Assembly: GCA_964019055.1 (NCBI GenBank)
Contig: OZ025220.1
Location: 946,334 to 1,010,333, forward strand
Length of the DNA stretch: 64,000 nucleotides
Direction: 5' to 3'
Source: Anthopleura xanthogrammica
Lineage: Eukaryota > Cnidaria > Anthozoa > Actiniaria > Actiniidae
The notes beneath the pieces were generated by a model. It ran no database searches and had not been told where the DNA came from. It saw only the letters and a list, made by a program, of their open reading frames with translations. Positions 11,192 to 22,592 of the stretch are shown in pieces (within the stretch, counting starts at the first letter, position 1; each line of letters starts with the position of its first letter). The translations under genes were made by a program, and so were the position numbers.

Positions 11192-13579
11192 ATGATAACG
11201 TTGTGGCTGGCGCTATTTCTGTGCGTTGTTTTGCACGGGAAAACTGAGGGGACAGGTATTAACTACACATATATATATATATATTTACACGTTTTTTTCT
11301 CAAATGGCTGGCAAGTTCTTAACTGTCGTTAAGTATTTTGACGCTACTTTCATAAAGTCATATTCTTGCTTTTGTATTTTAGACAAATGTTTGAATGAAA
11401 TCATTAGAGTACAAACACTAAAAGCGTGCAACATAATAATAGTGTTTTTATACAAATTCTATTGTTTTCTATTGTTCTTAAAATTAGTACAATTTAGTGT
11501 TTCACTCTTCTCTTATGCAAGAGTACTGAAAAGTTTAAAATATAGCAATCTGGCCAAATTTGAAATAATAATATCACCAGAGACTGCAGTGTTATTAAGA
11601 TTAGAATCAATTAAGTTCCACAAATTGTATTGAGGTCGACACAGCCGTTTAAAGAACGACTCAAGCTGTCGGGAATTTCGACTTTGGAGCGGTTGTGATT
11701 TAAACGACGAACAGTTTCTCTTGAACCGATCCTAATGTATACATCATAATTAGTTATTTTATTTATTTTATTTCTAAATGCTTGGCTTCAGAATATTTAA
11801 TCGGTCGACTGAATTAGGTACGATGAAGGTTCGACGTCTGAATAAAAAGTAGGAATTTGTCGATCTTTGGCCGATCTTAATGGTATTATGAAAAGTTCGA
11901 CGTTTAACAGGGCCTTAGGGAAAAAAATTCGCTAAAGTTCACGAAACTAAAATTATCTTAATCATAGGAAAATATTTATCAAATAATATTAAATTTTTTT
12001 TAAATTACAGAGTATGTTATTAAAGTAAGGACAGGGACATCCCTTGGAGCAGGAACAGATGCTAACGTATTCATAAAGATTATTGGTACTAATGGAATTA
12101 CCGCTGAGCACAAGCTTGCTGGCTCAGGCGATCCTTTCGAAAAGGGCAGGTATGATATCTTTGTGTTCATTAAAAAAAAAAAATCAATTGAATATTAATG
12201 TAAACGATCTTTCCGCATATCTATTTTTTTCAAATATGCAATCCAGATGCTTGTTAATCTTTTGATCGAAGATTTTTGTATGTTTTTATTTTCTAGTCTC
12301 GATACATTTACCATCACCGACAATATTCAGATCGGGGATCTGTCGTCTGTAAAGATAAGAAGAGACGAAAATGGCTGGTTTGCAAATTGGCAACTCGAAA
12401 AGGTAACGTGTTGGTTGGTTGGTGGCTGGTTGGTTGGTTGGTTGGTTGGTTGGTTGGTTGGCTGGTTGGCTGGTTGGTTGGTTGGTTGGTTGGCTGGTTG
12501 GCTGGTTGGCTGGTTGGCTGGTTGGCTGGTTGGTTGGTTGGTTGGTTGGTTGGTTGGTTGGTTGGTTGGTTGGTTGGTTGGTTGGTTGGTTGGTTGGTTG
12601 GTTGGCTGGTTGGCTGGTTGGGTTGGTTGGTTGGTTGGTTGGTTGGTTGGTTAGTTGGTCGGTTGGTTGGTTGGTTGGTTGGTTGGTTGGTTGGTTGGTT
12701 GGTTGGTTGGTTGGTTGGTTGGTTGGTTGGTTGGTTGGTTGGTTGGTTGGCTGGTTGGTTGGTTGGTTGGTTGGTTGGTAGGTTATTGGATTGAGGGTGG
12801 GTTTTTTATTTGATTATTTTGTTATTTATTTGCTTTTTATTATTTGATCGGTGGATGTTCAGGTAACTGTTTAGTCGGTTGCCACAGTATTGGTAGTCGG
12901 TTTACTTTTACGTACCAACTTTTTTTCTCATCCAGATTGCTGTTCAAAACAAAACATCTGGTAAATGGTTATATTTTCCCTACAGTAGTTGGATTAGTCC
13001 AAACACATGGAGAACCATACTAGGTACGTAATATCATCTGCCATGTTAAAAAAAAAATGAAATCGCAACAGAATCAAAAAAAATTATTGATTATGTGATT
13101 TTTATGGTCAGAACTTTCATATTAAACACAAACTGGCGAACCCTTATATGCACTTTAAACTATTTCACTCCTCTAACTAACTACCTTCTGTACCTACCTT
13201 CTGTAATTATTTGGTATGTAGTGAGGTGTGACTGATTACGGGAACCACACCACACATAATCAGTTGTCATGCTCAACTACCTTGTATATTTATTTCATAT
13301 GTAGTGAAGTGTGATGCTGATTACAGGAAAAATACCCGAACAGGTGCATGTGAAGGACGTAAGTTATTATAATTTTTTCATTCATTTATTAATTTATATT
13401 GCGCAAATATCAGCATCAATGCAAGTTTTCAAATGCGCACATGTATAGGTAACAAAGCACAAGTATTTTGTATTGTGTTATATTTATGATATAAGACCCC
13501 TCCCCCATTCCAGATCAGCATTTCCTACTATGCTGCTTCAAGAGTGATATACACTCTTCCTTTTAGTTTGATAAAAGGA

Positions 13580-13618
<39 letters not shown>

Positions 13619-15730
13619 GAAGACAATAGGTTTTCGATTGAGTTTGAATCTAGGTTCGGGAGATAACGGATAAATTCCTAACTCTCATTTAAAAAGGCTG
13701 ATTCAAATGAGATCAAGAACAAGATTTTCAAATTAACAAACTAAAAATAAAGAAGATTACAATAGGCATTTGCTTGGGTGGTTTGTTCTCCCATTTCAGA
13801 CCACGTGTCATTCTCTTGATAATAAGATTCATTGTTTTAGTCGTATCCATATTCATGTGTCTTCTCATGCGCAACCGTTAAACAAAGAAACTATACTCTA
13901 GAGAATAGCCAATGTGCATTTAAATTGGATTAAATTATGCCCTAGCTAAAAAGGTATATTGTCTCATGTTATAACAGCGCTTTGTGGAACGAAGATGTCA
14001 CCGCTAAGTTCTCGTATCCTGGGTGGTTCAAGGGTACTTCCTGCCAGCTGGCCATGGTTAGGTATTGTCGAGTTCGATAGTGGAGGAAGGATCTGCTCTG
14101 GTGCACTGATCTCTGCACGATGGGTGATGACTACTGCTTGGTGTGTGTATGGAAAAAGGGCTACCCAAATGAGAGTAAGGTGAGGAGGTTAACGGGTATA
14201 TTAGATGCGCATAGTCTTCTGCGATACAGATATTTTCTTAAAAGATCATATCACATCACATTACAACACAAAACAAAACCACATCAAACCACTTCGCACT
14301 ACGACACGACACGACACGACACGACACGACACGACACGACACGACACGACACGACACGACACGACACGACACGACACGACACGACACGACACGACACGAC
14401 ACGACACGACACGACACGACACGACACGACACGACACGACACGACACGACACGACACGACACGACACGACACGACACGACACGACACGACACGACACGAC
14501 ACGACACGACACGACACGACACGACACGACACGACACGACACGACACGACACGACACGACACGACACGACACGACACGACACGACACGACACGACACGAC
14601 ACGACACGACACGACACGACACGACACGACACGACACGACACGACACGACACGACACGACACGACACGACACGACACGACACGACACGACACGACACGAC
14701 ACGACACGACACGACACGACACGACACGACACGACACGACACGACACGACACGACACGACACGACACGACACGACACGACACGACACGACACGACACGAC
14801 ACGACACGACACGACACGACACGACACGACACGACACGACACGACACGACACGACACCGCACGACACGACACGACAAACATGAAATCACTCTATGAAACC
14901 TATACATACATCATTACGATAAGATAAGATAAGATAAGATAAGATAAGATAAGATAAGATAAGATAAGATAAGATAAGATAAGATAAGATGAAAACTTTA
15001 TTGGGTTACACTAACATGACAGTAACTCTAGGTTAGTGATAAACCACACAAACTACAACACATCACATCACACTAACACACAGAAATATATAATCCGAAT
15101 ATCAGAATATTTTAGACAGCGCCAGAATTCAGAATAAACTTGCTTGACTATTTTTATTAACTCTTTTATCTTTAAAGATTTGGAGCAAACAACGCCAATG
15201 TACGACTGAGCACCGAACAGACAATCAACGTAGAGAGCTCATTCCTTCATCCTTACTATAACAAATACGTCTTGAAGTCACATGATCTAGCTCTCCTCAA
15301 GCTCTCTCGACCCGTTGCCATAAGCAACGATGTCAAGCCTGCTTGTCTTCCATTGGATGGGATCACTCTCCCAATCAATGACCCGACCAAAAGATGCTGG
15401 TTCCAGATCTGGGATAGAGACACGTACGACCTCAAAGAAATATCCATCCCATTGAAAACCCTTTCGACTTGCATCAAAAATGGTCGCCCACTTCGAAAAG
15501 TCCACGAATCCATGATCTGTGGAAAATTATCACGTAATGAAACAGGTCCTTGCACAAGTGATGCAGGAGCGCCCCTGACGTGCGAGGCCCAAGGGAAATG
15601 GTACCTGGAAGGACTTTCAAGTACTGGGACGGATTGTTATATTGATGGACCCAAAGGTCGATTGTTCTCTAATATAAGATATATGAAAAAGTGGGCCGAG
15701 AACATTATCAATAGCAATCCAAATATATAG
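11192..15730 (+). CDS. Secreted PLAT domain fused to a catalytically dead trypsin-like domain (7 exons)
   Basis: Exons 11192-11255, 12011-12149, 12297-12402, 12936-13023, 13305-13358, 13978-14179, 15178-15730 give 1206 nt, 401 aa, with phases 1,2,0,1,1,2 all consistent. Signal peptide [20 protein letters not shown] is followed by a PLAT/LH2 domain (about residues 22-133: [20 protein letters not shown] ... [13 protein letters not shown] ... WISPNTW). PLAT domains bind membranes, lipids or protein partners. A Cys-containing linker then leads to PLCGT and SSR/ILGG, as in the trypsins next door. In the protease domain the catalytic His is Trp (TTAWC), Asp is kept (HDLALLKL) and Ser is Ala (SDAGAP). 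It should fold but not cleave: a serine protease homologue. Exon 6 is 202 nt, exactly like trypsin exon 2, whereas exon 7 fuses the regions split into three exons in the trypsins. Confidence 0.9.
11300..12010. other. Intron 1 of the PLAT gene
   Basis: A short (TA)n run lies at 11268-11284. GTCGAC and TTCGACG motifs recur between 11635 and 11915 and hint at an old inverted-repeat element, but I could not define its ends. No exon is seen. Confidence 0.4.
12409..12788. repeat. (GGTT)n microsatellite in intron 3 of the PLAT gene
   Basis: About 380 bp of GGTT with GGCT variants, starting 7 bp after the exon 3 donor. The Trp/Leu/Val/Gly ORFs are artefacts. Confidence 0.95.
13186..13262 (+). pseudogene. 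Decayed duplicate of PLAT-gene exon 5
   Basis: TATGTAGTGAGGTGTGACTG at about 13216 repeats the acceptor and start of real exon 5 (TATGTAGTGAAGTGTGATGC at 13299) after an ACTACCTT(C)TGTA-type lead-in. Relative to exon 5 it lacks two bases, giving an in-frame TGA, so it cannot be spliced in usefully. Confidence 0.5.
13577..13620. repeat. (GAAA)n microsatellite
   Basis: Eleven or so GAAA units in intron 5 of the PLAT gene. Confidence 0.9.
14301..14875. repeat. (CGACA)n microsatellite, about 575 bp
   Basis: More than 110 pentanucleotide units, essentially perfect, in intron 6 of the PLAT gene. Because 5 is not a multiple of 3 and no unit gives a stop, all frames on both strands stay open. These are not genes. 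Confidence 0.97.
14920..14990. repeat. (AGATA)n microsatellite
   Basis: About 14 perfect AGATA units shortly after the CGACA array in the same intron. Confidence 0.95.
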
Positions 15731-15832
15731 TTTTTTTTGAGAGAGAGATAGAAGATGACAGTCTAGGAAGAAATGATAGAAAACTTGTTTAGTAGACACT
15801 AGCTTGTGCTGGGGCTCAGGAAAAAATACAAG

Positions 15833-15904
15833 TCCACCTGACAGGAATCGAACCCGTGACCATCCGGATACCGGTCGGATGCTCTACCACTGAGCTACAG
15901 GGAG
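15833..15904 (-). repeat. tRNA-like element, unit 1 (Thr-GGT-type anticodon position)
   Basis: On the minus strand a 72-nt cloverleaf fits: acceptor CUCCCUG / CAGGUGG with one mismatch, D arm GCUCAGUGGUAGAGC, T arm with UUCGAUU loop. The anticodon stem has an A-C mismatch and the loop is CCGGUAU, with C instead of the usual U before the triplet GGU. More likely a tRNA-derived SINE or tRNA pseudogene than a working tRNA. Confidence 0.55.
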
Positions 15905-15934
15905 ACTCGTGTGGTTTTGGTCACTTTACTGGGT

Positions 15935-15968
<34 letters not shown>

Positions 15969-15999
15969 TTTGTTCCAGAAAAAAAATATTGATTCATGA

Positions 16000-17100
16000 A
16001 AGGAGAAGATGACAGGTGAAAAGGTATACTCAGGGCCGTATAGCTACCAGTACGCGGTTGGTCCTGTTTTAACCGGACCAATTTTTACTGTCACAACCAT
16101 TTTAACCCCTCGTAAAAAAAATATTTCCCGTTCTCACAAGATTGCTATATTCAGCAATTCCACGTCGTTTATTTAAGTCTTGAGATCAAGAAGTAACACC
16201 TATTTCCTGATATTGCTCTATCATTAAATTAAAGTTCTGAAACCTCGGTTCCCACGTTCCCGTTCTAGATTTCGATTTGCTTCAATGCCTCTAACATTTT
16301 TTTTTTAGAAAATATAACGCCATAATATATGAAAATTGATCTAGAATTCTACTGCCATCTTAGTGCCATTAATTTACTATTCTATGTGTTTTCTGTTAGA
16401 TTAATCCAATAAAATTATGTAAAACGATGGTCAGACTGTTTCCCTGTCCAAGAAAATGTAGAACATGGAAAATGGAGCGTGGAACGTGAAAAAAATACCA
16501 GAAAATGTAACCAGTTGTAACGGTGAAGTAAACGAGAGGAATTTTCGAAATTTTGATTAAAAATCTTATCGGTAAACATTTAGTTAGAAAAACCAGCTTG
16601 CGTCCATTTGAACTTGATAATAATGAATAAGATACCAGATAAAAAAGATTTCGTTTCTTGGAGTTTTCAATAATGTACAACGCCGTATGCACGTGACAGT
16701 CCGATGATTGATGCCAGAGGCTCAGCCAATCAAATTCTACGAGTAAATTCTGATCGTAGAATAGTCCAATATGCGAGGGATTCTTGCAAGCCCTCCCTTT
16801 TTCCCTTTCCCCACCCCCTCCCCTTCCTTCCTTTCTTTCCAGTCTCCTTCCCGCAGGCTACTTTGAAGTTGATAGTAGTTACAACAGTGTTAGTAAATGT
16901 TCCTGAAATTCGTCTTGAATGTCCTAAAGCTCTTCTGATAGCTATAGAAACAGGGAAGATCTGGTGACTTTTTATTTTCGCTGCTCAATGTTTCAACTGT
17001 CCTAAATCTATTGCTTTTATACTGTGTTGTAATTTATCGGTACTGAAAATACATAGTTGCAATCACGCTTGAATTGTATTGAATTGCTAATTTGTGTCAC
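16000..17100. other. Noncoding front part of duplication unit 1
   Basis: No exon is recognised. A C/T-rich stretch at 16790-16850 ending CGCAGGCT resembles the right end of the element at 21626-22592 and may be an older relic of that family. GACGTCA motifs at 17164 and 17612 are CRE-like. Confidence 0.35.
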
Positions 17101-17783
17101 TTATCGCATTAATTCACAAAAATTCATGTTGACACCCACCAATTCCTATAGCTGGGTTTCACTTGACGTCATTTCCTGTCTCGTGCGGAATGTTCCTCAG
17201 CTGAATCACAAGTTTTTAAAATAATTCTTTTTGGTTGACAGCACATAGTGGTCAGTGTTTGACCACCATTTGGAGCAGATAATGCGATTCAAAGACTTTT
17301 ATCAGCTGATTGAAACACAGCTATTGGTCTCAGATCGACCATTCCAGATCTCCCTTTATCAACGTTAATTGAAATAGGTATATACAAAATATGTCTTGCC
17401 TCGATAATTCAACTGAATGCAATCTAGGATATAGAAATCTAAAGAACAATTAAAAGGCCTAGCGAAGATCTAGACTGAGATTCATTATAAAATTTAGAAA
17501 TAATTTATAATCCATAAACAATTCTTCCAATTATCACAACAGGGAGTGTTTTGTTAACTACTTTGTACAAAAACTCTGTGAAATGCTTATCGTAAGGTCA
17601 CGTATTGAATTGACGTCATCCGTTGAACTTCCAATAACATTGCGCCAGATAACTGCATACTTATCCAACCAAAAGGCTAAGATACGGTCACGGTGACATA
17701 CGGTTCTACGCGTGTTATGAAGCCTGTTCATCAGGTACTGTCATTCCATTTTCAATTCTGAAGAATCAGAGCTGATCCACGCT

Positions 17784-18593
17784 ATGTTACCATTACCCAA
17801 GCTGATAGTATTGACTCTTGTTTGCCTGTTTGCTGTTATCCAAGCACGTTCTCTTCCGCAAGGTAAAACAAATTGCCATCATTTTACAGGGGAAAGACGT
17901 ATCAACCACGAAGAGTTATCTACCATACGGACTTCTGACTCGGAGATCGAATTAGGATTTAGGAGTTGATTTTTTGCGGGAGGATGGAAATCCTCGAAGC
18001 ACAGGAAAGAAGCAAAAAGCTACTTTATTAGTCGTATACGACACCGAACCCGCGGCGGGACTCGAACCCGGATCGCCTTGGTTACCCAACTCTTGCTTTC
18101 CTGAAGAACATTACAAAATCATAATACTTTGAACTTAACTCCAGTAACTTATTCTCTATTAACGTTAATGATTATGGCCATTACTTTAAGTAACAGCATA
18201 TAATTGAAAAGAGATGATAACTAGCGGTAAGCTAGTGTGGGCTGCGTCGGTGTTTCTAATGAAACAGTTGTGATAAAAATTTAAATTTTAAACCGTAAAA
18301 AATAAGAAAGATTACTTACTGACGTTTCGGACGCTAGTCCTTCGTCGGAGTGAAAGAGAGAGCTAAAGAGAGTAAAAGTGAGAATAAAAGAATAAGAGCA
18401 TATAATTGAGATAACTTAACACTAATCCCAAAATATTTCTGTGATGTTTTCATCTATAGTTCAAGGATATGGCTTGGAACAGCCTGGACAAGCAGCTGAA
18501 AAAAATACAGCTTTCCGAAATGTGAACAAGCGGATACAAAAACATCAAATAGGAAACAATGAAAAGAAGCTTGAAAATGGTGAATACAATTAA
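17784..18593 (+). CDS. Small secreted peptide, copy 1 (2 exons)
   Basis: Exon 1, 17784-17862, codes a signal peptide (MLPLPKLIVLTLVCLFAVIQ, then ARSLPQ) and ends in phase 1 at AAG/GTAAAA. Exon 2, 18460-18593, follows a good acceptor (TTTCATCTATAG) and stays in frame to TAA: 70 aa in total. The mature part begins VQGYGLEQPGQAAEKN, has no Cys and is Lys/Asn/Gln-rich with KR and KK pairs. I do not recognise the family. The last codons differ from copy 2 because 2 bp (TA) are missing near 18585, giving an early stop. If exon 1 were not spliced, the frame would run through GKTNCHHFTGERRINHEELS to a TGA at 17969 (61 aa), and the same alternative exists in copy 2. RNA data would decide which form is real. 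Confidence 0.6.
18026..18337. mobile_element. Sequence present only in duplication unit 1 (probable insertion with tRNA-like B box)
   Basis: Unit 1 and unit 2 align on both sides (GCTACTTTA ... GTCCTTCGTCGGAGT), but these roughly 312 bp are missing from unit 2. The stretch carries, on the minus strand, a pol III B-box-like GGGTTCGAGTCCC, and it ends with TGACGTTTCGGACGCTAGTC. A transposed SINE-like insertion in unit 1, or a deletion in unit 2, would explain it. Confidence 0.45.
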
Positions 18594-19073
18594 GAAAATG
18601 CAAAGTCTTGATTCTTGATTCAAGCCTTTTCTCCATTTTTTTTCTTGTTGTTTTTCTCGTTCTTCACGCCTATTTTTCTTTTTTTTAGAAGATGGCCCTA
18701 CTATATTGTTGGTTCCGAACATGTATATACATACATGGCTGCAAAACTCGCGGGATGAATTTGTTTTATCCTAGCTGTTATCACTGAATGATTCAAGTTC
18801 TTGGTCGATCACTCTTTCTCGTGTTTAAATATTACCATCAATATCGGAGTTAAAAATCCTGATTGTACTATACTTTAGCAATTTAGTAAATTATGCAGTC
18901 TCCAAGGGAATATAAAGTATTTGGCTATTATACAATCAAAATAGATAGATGGAGCACGTAGAAATACCCTGTTGCAATTGTAATCTGCTTTGTACTGAGT
19001 AAAAAAATGTATGACTATTAATTGTATCCAACCATAATAAGAACTCTGGACTGATTTAAATTTGGCCACTGCC

Positions 19074-19800
19074 AACTCACATATCAAACCCTGAAACAAC
19101 CTCTACGCTGTAAGTCAGGGCACGGCTAACTCACATATCGAACCCTGAAACAACCTCTAGGCTGTAAGTCAGGGCACGGCAAACTCACAGATAGAACCCT
19201 GAAACAAACTTCTGAGCTGATCTAAGTCAGGGCATGGCCAACTCACATATCGAACCCTGAAACAACCTCTGGGCTGATCTAAGTCAGGGCACGGCTAACT
19301 CACAGATAGAACCCTGAAATAACCTCTGGGCTGATCTAAGTCAGGGCACGGCTAACTCACAGATTGAACCCTGAAACAGCCTCTGGGCTGGTCTAAGTCA
19401 GGGCATGACTAACTCACAGATTGAACCCTGAAACAACCTCTGGGCTGATCTAAGTCAGGGCATGGCTAACTCACAGATCAAACCCTGAAACAACCTCTGG
19501 GCTGATCTAAGTCAGGGCATGACTAACTCACAGATAGAACCCTGAAACAACCTCTGGGCTGATCTAAGTCAGGGCATGGCTAACTCACAGATTGAACCCT
19601 GAAACAACCTCTGGGCTGATCTAAGTCAGGGCATGGCTAACTCACAGATCAAACCCTGAAACAACCTCTGGGCTGATCTAAGTCAGGACATGGCTAACTC
19701 ACAGATTGAGCCTTCAAACAACCTCTGGGCTGATCTAAGTCAGGGCATGGCTAACTCACATGTACAGATTGAACCTTCAAACAACATGTTCTTGTCACAG
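19074..19800. repeat. 57-bp minisatellite, unit 1
   Basis: About 12-13 units of the trypsin-intron minisatellite, same orientation. The first few lack the GATC of GCTGATCTAAGTC, and the last carry CTTCAAAC variants. Confidence 0.95.
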
Positions 19801-20600
19801 TCAGTTGAAACATGTACAGGTCCCTATCGTTTTATTTCTCTCAACGTTTTCACTGAAAAAGCCTAAAATCTAATTTTTTTTAGAACGGAATCATGAAATT
19901 TATTTCACCATGGCATTATAACCGATAAGAAAGTCAGTGTATGCTTGCAATTGCTGGAATTTGGGCAATTATTTCTTAATTTTTAGACTGCATACAGTGA
20001 AGTTTGTTTGTAAACAAAAAATAAATAATAAGCTATTGAATTTTTTTTCAGCGCCGAAAAACGTTAATTAAATTTGCTATATCCAACTGGTACCAATCAC
20101 TTGCAATGAAACATTGATAATAACTTCAAGCATTCAACTGGAAGTTTTTGTGCCACTGACCCCTAATGTTATCAAAATTTACAGACAACAATATAGATGT
20201 ATCAATCTGATGCCTTTTGTCAGGGACGGGGGACGTCAAAGTGTTTTCTAATTAGAATCTAAGCGTGATTATTTTAAATTACTACATGACACAATGATGC
20301 AATCAATAGTCTAGCGGAACTACATCTGGTTCGCGTATAATCTTAGATCAAACCCCTCGTGCATCGGCCACTGAGGCCTTACATAAACTTAGGTGGAAAT
20401 TGCTTTCAAGACACTCGCAGAAAATCGCGCTATTTTCACGTTTAAGTGCTTGTACAAGTTGTTTACTCATACTTCCAATAGGGTTTTTAATAGAGACTAT
20501 CATTGTTATAATACTAGGAGTCTAAGGATAATGTACGTAAGACAACTTTAAATAGAAATTGGGGTTTTTGGATTTGAGCACAAAATATTTTAAAGTACTA
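19801..20600. other. AT-rich end of duplication unit 1
   Basis: Repeated almost unchanged at 25570-26390. No gene, RNA or TIR is recognised. Confidence 0.5.
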
Positions 20601-20621
20601 TAGAAAAATAATAAATACAAG

Positions 20622-20693
20622 TCCACCTGACAGGAATCGAACCCATGACCATCCGAATACCGGTCGGATGCTCTACCACTGAGCTACAGGGAG
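20622..20693 (-). repeat. tRNA-like element, unit 2
   Basis: Same element as 15833-15904. Here the anticodon stem pairs fully (UCCGA / UCGGA), but the loop keeps the unusual C before GGU. It lies at the start of the second duplication unit. Confidence 0.55.
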
Positions 20694-21625
20694 ACTTATG
20701 TGGTTTTGGTCACTTTACTGGGTTGATATATATATATAGTTTTTGTTTCAGAAAACAATATTGTTTCATGAAAGGAGAAGATGACAGGTGAAAAGGTATA
20801 CTCAGGGCCGTATAGCTACCAGTACGCGGTTGGTCCTGTTTTAACCGGACCAATTTTTACTGTCACAACCATTTTAACCCCTCGTAAAAAAAATATTTCC
20901 CGTTCTCACAAGATTGCTATATTCAGCAATTCCACGTCGTTTATTTAAGTCTTGAGATCAAGAAGTAACACCTATTTCCTGATATTGCTCTATCATTAAA
21001 TTAAAGTTCTGAAACCTCGGTTCCCACGTTCCCGTTCTAGATTTCGATTTGCTTCAATGCCTCTAACATTTTTTTTTTAGAAAATATAACGCCATAATAT
21101 ATGAAAATTGATCTAGAATTCTACTGCCATCTTAGTGCCATTAATTTACTATTCTATGTGTTTTCTGTTAGATTAATCCAATAAAATTATGTAAAACGAT
21201 GGTCAGACTGTTTCCCTGTCCAAGAAAATGTAGAACATGGAAAATGGAGCGTGGAACGTGAAAAAAATACCAGAAAATGTAACCAGTTGTAACGGTGAAG
21301 TAAACGAGAGGAATTTTCGAAATTTTGATTAAAAATCTTATCGGTAAACATTTAGTTAAAAAAACCAGCTTGCGTCCATTTGAACTTGCCGTATGCACGT
21401 GCACGTGACAGTCCGATGATTGATACCAGAGGCTCAGCCAATAAAATTCTACGAGTAAATTCTGATCGTAGAATAGTCAAATATGCGAGGGATTCTTGCA
21501 AGCCCTCCCTTTTTCCCTTCCCCCACCCCCTCCCCTTCCTTCCTTTCTTCCCAGTCTCCTTCCGAATTCCAACTGAGGGCCGCTACGCAGGCTACTTTGA
21601 AGTTGATAGTAGTTACAACAGTGTT

Positions 21626-22592
21626 AGCCTGCGTAGCGGCGCATTTTGGTTTTTTGGGGGGAGGGAGACTGGGGAGGAGGGAAAGTGAGGGAGCGCCTGC
21701 AATGACGCTATTGTTTAAGCGTTTTTACTCGTTCATTCTGGGTGCGGGAAATTCCTATTGGTTGAGAGGTGTCTGACATCAATCATCACATGTCAATCTC
21801 TGAAATGACATATAACATCACAGTAATAATTATCGACAAAGATTTTGAGAGATTTTGAAGAGACTTTAAGAATTGTAGTATCTAGCTAGTCTAAAATAAT
21901 TTAAAGGCGAAAATTTCAATCTAAAGAAAGAAAAATATCAAACGATACGTCAGTTATTCATTGGTAAAGATTTAGTGGCCATTTTACCGACTGGATAAGG
22001 GAAAAGTTTGATCTTTGACCCTTGTCGGACAAGATTGTCGAGGCTTTGGATTTGTACTGACTGTAACGGCCTCAATAGAATCGTCGAAGCTCAATCCATT
22101 GGGTTATATTTATGCTCTCTGGCGGAGTGGCTAGAAAATCTCGATGAAAATTAAATAACAACTGGCAAACACTCAATTGTGTTTGTAATGTGCGACAGAT
22201 CGCAGTTATTTCAAGCTATCAAAAAATCATTCGCTATTTGGAGTTCAGTTATTCAATAATATTATTGGAAGGAGGAATATCATAACGAATAACGATTACT
22301 CTACTGATGAAATATGTTTGGGTAGCCAAGTTGGCTTTATAGTAGGACGAAGGATATCACTAATAATGATCGATTACTCAATGAAATATGTGTAGGTATA
22401 GCCCGGAGGTATAGCGGAGTTGAATTAGAAGAACGAGGAATATCATAATATAACGATGGATCACACTATGAAATATATGAAAACAATAGCATCATTGCAG
22501 GCGCTCCCTCCCTCTCCCCTCCTACCCAGTCCTCCTCTCTCGCTCCCCACCCCCTCCCCTCAAAACCCCAAAAATGCGCCGCTACGCAGGCT
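21626..22592. mobile_element. 967-bp non-autonomous TIR element with 11-bp target duplication (MULE-like)
   Basis: The left end AGCCTGCGTAGCGGCGCATT and right end AATGCGCCGCTACGCAGGCT are exact inverses, and long G/A-rich and C/T-rich subterminal blocks follow inside. ACAACAGTGTT flanks both sides (21615-21625 and 22593-22603), while duplication unit 1 has this 11-mer only once (about 16885) with no insert. This empty-site comparison proves insertion. An 11-bp duplication fits Mutator-like elements. No transposase ORF is present. Confidence 0.85.

Larger units (their letters stand above)
15824..20611. repeat. Segmental duplication, unit 1 (about 4.8 kb)
   Basis: Starts at AATACAAGTCCACCTGACAG and ends at AAGTACTATAGAAAAATA, where unit 2 begins directly. 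Contents in order: tRNA-like element, TA run (15935-15965), noncoding block, small peptide gene, a 312-bp stretch at 18026-18337 not present in unit 2, 57-bp minisatellite, and AT-rich block. Long stretches (such as 16060-16400 against 20850-21190) look identical, so the duplication is recent. Confidence 0.9.

Noticed and set aside
11226..11633. 135-codon ORF in intron 1 of the PLAT gene
   Set aside because: It begins in an alternative frame of exon 1 and crosses a TA repeat; no domain, and the correct frame is fixed by the signal peptide and splice phases.
12247..12794. Trp/Leu/Val/Gly repeat proteins at 12.2-12.8 kb
   Set aside because: Readings of (GGTT)n in an intron; the first part of one frame is simply PLAT exon 3.
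13800..13900. Similarity of PLAT intron 5 to trypsin A intron 3 (about 1270-1400) as evidence of shared gene ancestry
   Set aside because: The block is in the opposite orientation relative to the coding strand and contains no exon. It is more simply a dispersed repeat.
14120..14927. Long ORFs of up to 258 codons on both strands around 14.1-14.9 kb
   Set aside because: They are the CGACA pentanucleotide array read in every frame (TRHDT, VVSCR); no codon pattern or domain.
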